From Siderastrea radians (taxonomy: Eukaryota; Cnidaria; Anthozoa; Scleractinia; Rhizangiidae): a DNA stretch of 64,000 bases. Made by a program: the position numbers and the translations under genes. Location of the stretch: the NCBI GenBank assembly GCA_964017195.1, contig OZ024894.1, positions 35,209,114-35,273,113 of the forward strand. Reading direction: 5' to 3'. The notes beneath the pieces were generated by a model. The model was not told the DNA's origin. It ran no database searches and saw only the letters and a program-made list of their open reading frames with translations. Shown piece by piece: positions 28,438 through 40,400 of this stretch; positions within the stretch are counted from its first letter, which is position 1, and each line of letters starts with the position of its first letter.

Positions 28438-31400
28438 ATGGCTTCGCTGGCTTCTCAGCTGCCTCCCCTTAAAGTAGGTGGCCAGGTTACTCAGCAGGTC
28501 ATCAGGCACATTCCATCGCCACCTGCTAAAGGATCATCATTAGGAAGTCCTTATCAGAGGAGCAGCAGGGGAATACAGAGACCAGAGGGCTCATTCATCA
28601 GGAGTCCTCCTTCTGATCTGAAGAAAACAGCTAGTACTGACAAGATAGACACATCGAGGTAAGAATTTACTAGATATCTGCATTTGCACAGCATACGTAA
28701 TTATGCAAGCTACCATCATTGTAAGACCTGTAAAACAAGTGAGCATACTGCAAATCTGGTTATTTACCCAGGGCTTTCATATAGGCAGCTTCACATTAAG
28801 CAAGTTTTGGTTGGCAAGCAAGGTTGACCTTGAGATTTGAAGTCCAACGCATTACCTGTATCACCATAGCACCCCTTTAGAGCCCATAACCCTTAAATAA
28901 AGCACAGAAAAATCTGTTTTGAATGGGATTCAGGCTCTTGACCTTTGTGATATTAGTGTAAGTGTTCTACTATTGAGTTATTAAATGCTTGGGAGCTAAC
29001 CTTACAGATTAAGGTATATTCATGTAGTTGTGATATCACATTTTATAAATGGTTACAAAAGTGGTGAAATACCTATAATTTGTCCCTGCTGTCATGCTGT
29101 TTCCTTCGACAAGAAACTTTACCCCACATTGTCTCTCTCCACCTAGGTGTATAAATGGTTTCCTGCTGCAGCAACATACTGCTGGGGGTAACCCTGCAAT
29201 GGACTAGCATCCCATCCAGGGGGAGTAGCAATACTCTCAGTTGCTTCATGTAACAGAAACCCAGATAAACACCGGCAGTGTAGGCCTCCTTGGCTCGTGT
29301 GCGACTTTACCTGCCCATTGTATGTGAAAATGGTGGGAAAGCAAGTTTATAAGAAATGTTGGGCATGTTGTAATGATTGCTGCTTCACAGTTCACAGTTC
29401 TTGTTTACCAGTTCTCATTCTAGTCACTTCTGTATCCTTCTTCAGAGGATCCACAAAAAGGAGTCTTTTGTAAATATTATTTGGAAGAAAATATTGCTTG
29501 ACCTGCTCTGTTTTGGCTCAACAGGTATCGCAACACCTATGAACACAATTTGTGCCTGGACATGCTGAAGGAAGGATTCCATCAGTCCTTCCAGGAGCTT
29601 TTTAACCTGATGGAGAAACAGAAGGCAGATATAGCTATTTTAGGGCCAGATTCTGGGCTGAACGATCAGCCATTGTTGGAGGATGAGCCTGAGAAACTCG
29701 ACCAACTAAAGCATCATCTAACAACAGCTGAGGCTGCCAAGAGACGAGGTGAGGCCTGTTAAAAACAACATGCTCACAGATTTATTGAGAATTGAGATCT
29801 ACATGTATGACATTTGTGAGGAAAGAACTACTAATTAAATAAACTGTCGGATAAATTGCTCAAGGTCACTGTTTCTTACCAAATGGTTCTTAACCGCAGA
29901 TGAAACTTGAACAAGTTTACAATTTTGCTACGGCAATGACAATGACAAGAGAAAACTGACAAGCAATTTGTGAAACATGCATATTTAACAGTAAATCTTA
30001 AATTTGTCCCTAAGGGGTTATGGAATTGTAGTTCCTTAAACTAGTCCCTCTTTTTAAAATTTTGCTGTCTGTGCAACAACATTGTAACTTGTAAGTGCAG
30101 TAGTACATTTCAGTGCAGTTCAAACTGTACATCACTTTTCGTGTTAATGTTAATGGTGGTATTTAGGTAAGATGGATCAGGTGTACCACAGTTTACTATC
30201 CTTGGCAAAGTTCTTTGAAGAGACTGGGGACTTCTGGCTTTCTGATCACTTCTATGGCTCATGCCTGAAAACTAGTCTGAAGATCAGAGGCGAAGGAAGG
30301 AGGAAAGAATCAGAGGCTAACTGCAACATGGGATTGGCTTCTGAGAAGAGAGGTAATTTAGGATGGAAACTTCTTGTTGAATAAAAGTTGCAGTCCTTGA
30401 AAAATCATTTCAGTTTGTTGTTGCTTACAATATGAGTGCTGTTATGTGAACATTGTACGTGTACGTGTACCTTTAGTTAGTAGTTAGGTTGTGTAAGTCC
30501 ATGTTGGAAAATAATTGGAAAATAATTGGTCTTTTTTGGCAGCTTTATGGACCATGCCAAAAGATGAAGTTTTCAAACTTGTCTCAAAACTGACTCTTAG
30601 TTAAGGTCCAAATTTATTAAATATTGGAACAGTTTGAGAACTTCTGAACAGATTGTTACATCCTATTAATCAATCATTAATAATTATTACATCATTGGAA
30701 GTTGTGTGTAACATATGTCACACACTAACGTTCAGACCTGTAACTATTTACTTTTTTAAGATGTAATGATAGTTTTTATTACTCCTTTGTTTTAATTTTA
30801 TAGGTTGTTGTTTTCCATTTGCAGGTGATCTCTTTAAAGCTGCAGAATATCTAGAATCATATTACAACCTGACCAAAGGTCGTCTTTGGCAGACAGATGA
30901 TGGGGAAAATCTGCATTCACTGTCCTGTGGACACCTCAGGAGAGTTTACACAACAATGTCAGATGAGGTAAACTTGAAAAGCTGGTTTCAGTTCAGTGGT
31001 GCTCTGTGGTAGTCTCTTTAATCAAGTTTTGTGTAATTCAATATTTTGATTGTTCCATATAATGACTTAAAAAGCAATAGCACACATACATATGTATGTA
31101 CATGCAAATTGGAACAGACACTTGGTCTTCATGACCACAGGAATCGACAGTAAGTTTGAGTTTTAGTGACAAAACGTAACTTTTACATATGGCAAAAAAG
31201 GTTCAGGAATTATTGGTGGGATGGTTACATGATTATAAATTACAGATAACAAACTCAAGAAATGAAAATCTTTTTAGTAATATAGAATTTGTTATTCTTA
31301 CTTTTAAAATGTGGTACACAATTATTATTAGTTTCCAGGCATGGTTTAATTATATATAGTTGTAAATAATTTTTAGCCAGAGACAACTTTTATCTTGTTA

Positions 31401-34400
31401 TTTGTATTATAATAGTTCTAACTTGTCTGGATGTTCTTTCTAAAAGATCAAAGAGGAAGATTTGATGAAGTCTATAGATTATCTTTTAAAAGCATATGGA
31501 ATGGCTAAAGAAAGTAAGTTTGAGAACTGAAAAATTATTTTGTAAAAATTTTACAATTAACATTTACTATTACTTACCATTATACTTTCTTAGAAGTGAA
31601 GGCCATATCTCCACTTATTTCCCTTAAAACACTATTTCAAATTAATTGGCACTTTTTCAAAATAATTGGCACTAAAAGCTGTTATTCATTATTGGCAATT
31701 ATTGCCATTAGAACCAATCAGAGATAACCTTTTTAGAGGTGCAGAGTTCCAATAATGTTATTCACTAATGAGTTCTGTTATAACCAATCAGATGTGTGTT
31801 ATTCAATAACAAAATAATGGTGGATAACGGCAGTCTCGTTTTTCACTAACATTAGCCAAGTCCACCAATGAAATCTCAGAATCAGAAATAACTGAGCTTC
31901 TTCCCAAATTTGAAACGTTTGAATGAACCACAAGATTTAGCGGTAAATTTAATCTCCTCTTAACAAAGAAGGTCTGTTAAAAAATCTTTGTAGGCCTTAT
32001 CTCAGACTGAAACACACACTTCAACTTCGCATGGCGCTCAGCTTTGAAAAACGCTTTTACTGGAGTTAACGCCAGCATTCACAAACGATCTGCACTAAAG
32101 CCAAACAAACCACGCAAAGGAATTGTGACAAAAAAGCTACTGTTATAACAGTTTACTACAATTCACAATTCTGCACAGATGTCAGAAAGTACGATTGTTA
32201 GGTTTGGCCTCCACTTTTATCAAAGTTGTTGTTGTTTCTCTAGCAAGTCGTGTCAGTTTCTTTTCCTTTTCTTCCAGAAACCCTTTACGTGATGAAGTAC
32301 ACAATCGTCACATGCTGATGTTCATACCTTCATTCATTATTTCATGTCATTAACGAGCTTAAAATTTACCAACTTTCTTCTCCTATCATCATTCAAGGTT
32401 TTTGTTAATTGTTTGCGTGCATGATCGATTTCTTATTTTCAGTTTTATTTATGCTCAGGCGATACGCTGTCAGGCGACAAACAAGGTAGTTGACAAAAGG
32501 TCGAACCAACACACGATAATACTAATCTTCTAAAAGCAGAAAAGATTCCCGTAGCAAAAAATATGAAAGCATTTTCGACGCTATCAAAGCTGTCGCGTCG
32601 TTTCCATTTCGGCTCTTTCGTAGCCTTTGGGTTCGGAGTTCAATAAAATAAAACATTTTCTCTCCAAACAGTGATAGACCGCACGAACAACCCATCACTG
32701 CCCCAGGAATGCGTTGATTCAGTTTTGTGGATGCAACGCTCACGTGTCGCTCAATCAAAGTTCGAGAAATGTTCTAGCAATCACAGAAAAGAATTGTACA
32801 CTGCATGAGTACTGCAATTTGCTGAATTTGTTTTTGGCGGTAATTAAAGCAATGTTGAAAACAACTCAGTGCTGTAGTTGCGATAAAAATACACCTGCAG
32901 GTATCATTTTGATGACAAGCTTTATTCGCCATGCTTAATTACAGGACAAAGTTGGCTAAAGAACTCTGCAGGAATAAACACCTTCATTCATTATTTCATG
33001 TCATTAACGAGCTTAAAATTTACCGGCTTTCTTTTCCTATCATCATACAAGGTTTTTGTAAATTGTTTGCGTGCATGATCGATTTCTTATTTTCAGTTAT
33101 ATTTATGCCCAGGCGATACGCTGTTAGGGGACAACAAGGTAATATGTTCAGCAACCTTGCGGTTGACAAAAAGATTTATAATCAACAGACGATAATACTA
33201 GTCCTCTAAAACCAGAAGAGAATCCCGTAGCAAAAATATAAAATCATTTTCTACGCTATCAAGCTGTCGCGTCGTTTCTGTTTGGATTTCAAACAACACT
33301 CTCCAAACAACGATATACTGCACGAACGACCCATCGCTGCCGCAGGGATGCCTTGATTCAGTTTTGTGGATGCAACGCTCACATGTCGCTCAAGCAATGC
33401 TCGAGAAATGTTCTAATGACAGAAAAGAATTGAACACTACATAAGTGGTGCAATTTGTTTTTGGCGGTAAACTGCAGTGTTGAAAACAACTGCTGTGGTT
33501 GCGATGAAAATATACAGTACAAGCTTTATTTGCCATCCTTAATTACACTACAAAATTTGGATGGAGAACGCTGCAGGGTTATAAAAGCCAGAATACATTT
33601 TGAAATATTGAAAACAGCATGTACCTTGATATAGTATCAACATCATCAATAATCTGCAGATATTAAAATCCAGAATGATCGCCATTGCTAGTGTGTGAGC
33701 ATTTTAACGTGTAAACAGCCGTACGATCCTCTAGTCTTGACGGTATCATCTTGTTTTCTTGGTAATATGTGTTTCAGTTTTTTCTTCTCCACTGTCTTGC
33801 ATGGGTTAGTAATCTTCTTAAAAAAGCGGTGAGGTTGTCAACTTGAGCATTTTGGCGTGGAAAACTGAAATGAACTTGCAACTTGCCGGACTCACGCAGC
33901 GAAACGAGTCATGTTACTTTCAAGAGCACGTGATCGATCGGCTAACGCAATTCGCAATTCACTTGCACGGAAGATATCAAGAAGTCAAAGAACATCAGAG
34001 ACGAAGCATTGTTTTCTAACATTCTTAATTTGTGAAATACACAGCGTATCTTACAAGTTTTCCTATAAGGGGCTTCCTTTTTCCAAGGTTGGGCCGCCAG
34101 ATCTACGTTTATATCTGTCCGTAAAATGAAAACTGATATCGAAGGAATGTTGGCATTCGTTGAATTTTGGCGCGGTCAGCGAATCGATAGTACTAAAACA
34201 TTTTCTTGATCAAAAGAACTTTAATTTCAATCGAAAAACTTTCAAGAAGACAAGATATGAAAGAAATTTATTTAATGTCATTATGTTAACTGCAGAAGGA
34301 AGAAAAACATCACGTGAGTGCGTTTAACATATGCGTGAGAGAGCAGGCAAAACCGCTTGGTTACAGACAGGTCACGCGGCAGTAATGTCTTCCGTTGTTT

Positions 34401-37400
34401 GTTGTCGTGCGACATGAAAAAACGTTGGAAGTGAGCGATGAATCGTTTGGTTTGAATCGATTCAGTCTTTGACCGAGATAAAATCCAGCTATATTCAAGG
34501 CATAAAAATAAATCACGAGACTCTCTCGGGATCTCAGTGGAGAATGACGCGGGACGATTAGCGGCGAAAATAGAGAGGCAAATCCCAGTGATTGAAATCA
34601 TCGCTTATTTGTGAAGACAAATTAGCACGAAAAATCTTACATTAGAGTTTTGAATTGTTCAGCGTAAGTCTGTAAGCCGGAGTTGTCGGTTAGGCTACTT
34701 AAATTTGTTCGTTTTTAACACAGCAAGCGTTTCAGGCTATATTGAAAAAATTACTGAAGATATGGCAGTATAATAGAGCTGTTGTTGGTTTCAAGTGCAG
34801 TTATCTGTGGATCACAACAGAAACCTCTTTTCTCCACCAGTCAGTAATTTTTACAAGTGAAACATGACTACAATACAACACTGAACACGTTTCACAAAAA
34901 CAATTTGAAAATGTTATAAGCCAATGAGATGTGTGTTATTCAATAACAAGATAATGGTGGATAACGGCAGTCTCGTTTTTCACTAACATTAGCCAAGTCC
35001 ACCAATGAAATCTCATAATCAGGAGTTACTGAGCTTCCCAAATTTGAAACGTTTGAAATGACCACAAGATTTCACAGTCTGTTAAAAAAAATGTTTGTAG
35101 GTCTTATTTCAGGCTGAAACACTCGCAGTGAAAGACAAAAAGAATTCTTTAACTTTGTATGGCCCTTAGCTTTCAAAAACGCTTTTACGAGTCCCGCGCG
35201 CAAAATACGGGAAGTTAAAATGCGGCCATAAAATCGCGCAAATCGGAAATAAAACGCGCAGGAAACATTTGTTTTTATCTCGAAATTTTGCTCGGTGACC
35301 ATCCTGATTTTTTGCATACATGCCCATAGTTTACCCACACGGTCGGAAATATTTCTTTCTAAATCTTTCCTCATTTCAAAAGGATTATAACGATTAAAAA
35401 ACCCTTTCTAGTCACCTTAAACCAAACAAACCACGCAAAGGAATTCTGATAAAAAAGCTAGTGTTACAACTTCATGAGACAATTTTGTGCTTATAACACA
35501 GATGTGAGAAAGTACGATTATTAGGTTTTCCTCCACCTATCGAAGTTGTTGTTTGTTTGTCTGGCAAGACGTGGCAGTTTCTTTTCACCAAATATCGCAA
35601 GGAATATTGAAATTTAATTTCAAATAAACGTGAACTTAACATAAGAGTTGCGTTTTGTGTCGTTCTTCCACACACAGTTTCTGTGGTCATAGTGGCTGTC
35701 CTCGTCCCTTTCGCGTAAGGCTCTTTAAATCACAGTGAAGATCATTGTAGTTTACAATGCTTTACGCTATTCCTGTAACTGCTTGTGCTTTAGGAGGCAC
35801 CTAGGAACATTTATCACTAACATGTTTTTGGACCGTCATCGGCTTTCACTGTGCAGTGTAACATATCTAAAGCGTTCACAATTTCTCTGACACTGGCATT
35901 TTGACAGCCCGCCGGGTTTGGCCTAAAACATAACGGCACAGGTTTCGATTTCAAAGGTTTCAAGGCAAGTACGTCGAGCAGAAAATTTTATGTCCGAAAC
36001 GTGTAAACACAAAATTAGTGACCCCATTAGTGTTTATAGCAGATGGAGCCAAGTGTCAAGGTCATAGCGATTTCATAGTATATGCCCACGCGAAAATACC
36101 CCATCAACTACACAGCCAAAATAATTTTTGGAGCCGCTTGACATTTCTAAACAAACATATAATAGTTTCATGAGGTTTAAGAAAGGCTTTCTGGGGAAAT
36201 TTGGTGAAAATTTTTGACTGCCGGGCGTTTTGTCTATTCGAGACTGTGCCCGGCTGCCGGGCATATAGCCAAACTTTTCAAATTGTTTTTGTATTAAAAA
36301 CATGATCAGTGTTGTATTGTATTCATGTTGAGAAAAGAGGTTTCTGGTGATCCACAGACAACTCCACTTTTAGTCATGCGAAACAAACAGCTTTTGCTTG
36401 ATACTGACGAGTTTATTACTTTTTTTCCTTGAATGCTGTGTTAAAATCGAACAAATTTAAGTGGCTCACTGAATTGTGAACGGGTACACGAAAATTCCGA
36501 TTTACAGGCTTTCCGCTGAATAATTCAAAACTGTAATGTACAAGTTTTTCTTGCTAGTTTATTTTCATAAATAAGCTTCCTCGTGAGCGGTGATTTCAAT
36601 GATAAAGGGATTTACTTCGCTTTTGTCAGCTGAATTTTCCTAAAAATCGTCCCGCGTCAGTCAATCAGTCCACTGAGATTCTCCTCTAGAGAGCGTGATG
36701 ATTAGACTGCGAGCAGTCTCTCTTTTGCTCTAAAATCCCTGCCGGAGGAGCGGCGAGAAAAGCGAGTACGATATTCGAGCCGCGAGCCGCGAGCCGCGAG
36801 TAGCGTGGGCGGGAGAGTGAGCGAAGAGCGAAACTCTCCCGCCCACGCTACTCGCGGCTCGCGGCTCGAATATCGTACTCGCTTTCTCGCCGCTCCTCCG
36901 GCAGGGATTTTAGAGCAAAAGAGAGACTGCTCGCAGTCTACGTGATGATTTATTTTTGTGCCTTGAACATAGCTGGATTCTATCTTACTCAAAGAATGAC
37001 ATGATTCAAACCAAACTATTCATCGCACATTTCAACCAGTTTTCTGTCTGCTGTCCCACGCATACGTTAAACGCAACGGCGTGATGTTTTTCTTCCTTGA
37101 GCAGTTAACTCTATGACCATTAAACGAATTTCTTTCATATCTTGTTTTCTTGAAAGTTCTTCGTTTGAAAGTAAAGCCTACTTGATCGAGAAAGTGTACT
37201 ATTGATTCGCTGACCGCGCCAAAATTCACTGCTGAATGCCAACATTCCATCGATATCAGATAACGTAGATCTGGCGGCCCAACCTTGGAATAAGGAAGCC
37301 CTTTACGGGAAAACTTGGAAAATACGCCATGGATTTCACAAATTAAGAATATTAGAAAAGAATGCTTCGTCTCTGATGTTTTTTGACCTCTTGCGATGTC

Positions 37401-40400
37401 TTCCGTGCAAGTGAATTGCGAATTGCGTTAGCCGATCGATCACGTGCTTTTGACAGGAAGATGACTCGTATAGCTGCGTGAATCCGGCGAGTTGCAGGTT
37501 CATTTCAGATTTCCGCGCCAAAATGCTCAAGTTGACAACCTCACCGCTTTTTCAAGAAGTCTTCTATCCGTACAAGAGACTACATTGTACTGATTTACAT
37601 TGTAGAGAACAAAGAATAACACATTGCCAAGAAAACAAGATGATACCGTCAAGACTAGAGGATCGTACGGCTGTTTACACTGATGGAGAATGCTCATACT
37701 AGCAATGATGGCGATACCATATCAAGGTATTAATGCTGTTTTCAATATTTCAAAATACGTTCTGGCTTTATTCCTGCAGAGTTCTTTAGCCAACTTTGTC
37801 CTGTAATTAAGCATGGCGAATAAAGCTTGTCATCAAAATGATACCTGCATGTGTATTTTTATCGCAACTACAGCACTGAGTTGTTTTCAACATGGCTTTA
37901 ATTATGCAGGGTTCAATTCTACCTGTAACCATCCCCCCCCCCGGGCGCACCCCCGGGGATTTGCAATTTTTTTCTTTCTTGGCGGTCTATTCCCCACCCC
38001 CGGGCAGGCAGAAAGAGACAATTCCCCACCCCCGGAACGCCTCATCGACCACAAATACGTCGTTTTGTGTTCAAAATATAGGTAACCATATCGATTTCCG
38101 TACAAAAGCAAAAGCAGACGTTCTGACAAGAACTTAAACGTTTTTCTAGAGTATACTGAACGAAGGATACTACATAAATAGTATAAAAAAAACATGAACA
38201 CTACACTGAAAAAGAAAACTGAAGAAAAAAGTCTATTCCCCGCACCGCGGAATACGGTCAGAGGTCAGGTCCGGTGAACAAATTGATGGCAGCATTTTAA
38301 AGGAGTTTTTCTTAGCTCGTTTCACAAGAACACTGGACTGAGATCTCCGTTTAATATAAAGCCGTGCATCTGTTTTTATATAAAGTCTATTTAAGTCATC
38401 TTATTATATGTATAAATACGCTGATTGAAGAAATATTTCTAGGTTTGTGACGAACGCCATCCATTCGAGTACGCATCAAACACACATTCGTTTAACAATT
38501 TATAATAAACGTGCCTTCGAATACAGATTTTAATTTTGAGAGACTATTCTTCTCCAACCAGTCTGCTACAAATTCTAGAGATTTTCCCTGAAAACAGGCA
38601 GTCTTCTCTACGCGGTCCAGCACCATTGTGTCAACTGACAAGTGAGGTGCTTCACAAGAAAACTTCGAATTGCCCCGCCCCCCTACCCCCGGGACAAGAC
38701 CGCTTCAAACAATTCCCCACCCCCGGGCCCGAAGGGCTGGACTTGTCCCGGGGGTTGCCCGGGGGGGGGATGGTAACAGGTAGAATTGAACCATGCATTA
38801 CCGCCAAAAACAAATTCAGCAAATTGCAGTACTCATGCAGTGTACAATTCTTTTCTGTGATTGCCAGAACATTTCTCGAACTTTGATTGAGCGACACGTG
38901 AACGTTGCATCCACAAAACTGAATCAACGCATTCCTGGGGCAGCGATGGGTTGTTTGTGCGGTCTATCACTGTTTAGTCTCCTACGAAGCCGTTTTTAGT
39001 GGCGGAGTGTTGCGTGACGCCACTAAAAACGGCTGCGTAGGAGACTAATCACTGTTTGGAGAGAAAATGTTTATTGAAATCCGAACCTAAAGGCTACGAA
39101 AGAGCCGAAATGGAAACGACGCGACAGCTTTGATAGCGTCGAAAATGCTTTCATATTTTTTGCTACGGGAATCTTTTCTGCTTTTAGAAGATTAGTATTA
39201 TCGTGTGTTGGTTCGACCTTTTGTCAACTACCTTGTTTGTCGCCTGACAGCGTATCGCCTGAGCATAAATAAAACTGAAAATAAGAAATCGATCATGCAC
39301 GCAAACAATTAACAAAAACCTTGAATGATGATAGGAGAAGAAAGTTGGTAAATTTTAAGCTCGTTAATGACATGAAATAATGAATGAAGGTATGAACATC
39401 AGCATGTGACGATTGTGTACTTCATCACGTAAAGGGTTTCTGGAAGAAAAGGAAAAGAAACTGACACGACTTGCTAGAGAAACAACAACAACTTTGATAA
39501 AAGTGGAGGCCAAACCTAACAATCGTACTTTCTGACATCTGTGCAGAATTGTGAATTGTAGTAAACTGTTATAACAGTAGCTTTTTTGTCACAATTCCTT
39601 TGCGTGGTTTGTTTGGCTTTAGTGCAGATCGTTTGTGAATGCTGGCGTTAACTCCAGTAAAAGCGTTTTTCAAAGCTGAGCGCCATGCGAAGTTGAAGTG
39701 TGTGTTTCAGTCTGAGATAAGGCCTACAAAGATTTTTTAACAGACCTTCTTTGTTAAGAGGAGATTAAATTTACCGCTAAATCTTGTGGTTCATTCAAAC
39801 GTTTCAAATTTGGGAAGAAGCTCAGTTATTTCTGATTCTGAGATTTCATTGGTGGACTTGGCTAATGTTAGTGAAAAACGAGACTGCCGTTATCCACCAT
39901 TATTTTGTTATTGAATAACACACATCTGATTGGTTATAACAGAACTCATTAGTGAATAACATTATTGGAACTCTGCACCTCTAAAAAGGTTATCTCTGAT
40001 TGGTTCTAATGGCAATAATTGCCAATAATGAATAACAGCTTTTAGTGCCAATTATTTTGAAAAAGTGCCAATTAATTTGAAATAGTGTTTTAAATAAAAA
40101 TGATAAAGCCATGAGAAATACTGGTCTATCAATTTTGCAAAATTAAGTTACCCCCAAAGTTAGTTTGAACAGAGTACTTAAATCTGAGATTAAAAATAAG
40201 TTTCTTGTACCTCATGTGTATAAAGTTATTGTGACCTGGGGAGATAAGGATTAAGGAGAGCTGGTTTTCTCATGCACTGTAGTTCAAACATTTCATTACC
40301 AGCCAATCCTTTACAGTCTCATACAGCAATTCTTGCACGTAACATCCTAAAAATCGAACCTCTTTACTGCAGCAGTAACATGTACCATCACAGTACAAAT

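Larger units (their letters stand above)
31628..40089. repeat. Giant TTAA-flanked inverted repeat filling TTC29 intron 5
   Basis: Left arm about 31628-34890, right arm about 36310-40089, spacer about 1.4 kb. The ends are exact mirror images (AACACTATTTC ... GAAATAGTGTT), each flanked by TTAA (31624-31627 and 40090-40093). The outer ~1.2 kb of the arms (31628-32843 and 38801-40089) is nearly identical; the inner parts are clearly more diverged. No transposase reading frame is present. TTAA flanks are typical of piggyBac-type insertion, but the class is inferred. Nested elements: 36703-36940, 37905-38797, 38975-39047. Confidence 0.85.

Noticed and set aside
33911..34129. Frames within the palindrome arms (also 37478-37702, 32714-33209)
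   Set aside because: Not conserved between the two arms: each arm has different stops and frames, so they are unlikely to be coding.
36702..36992. Minus-strand frame of 96 codons
   Set aside because: Lies across a perfect foldback element; the amino-acid pattern mirrors the hairpin.
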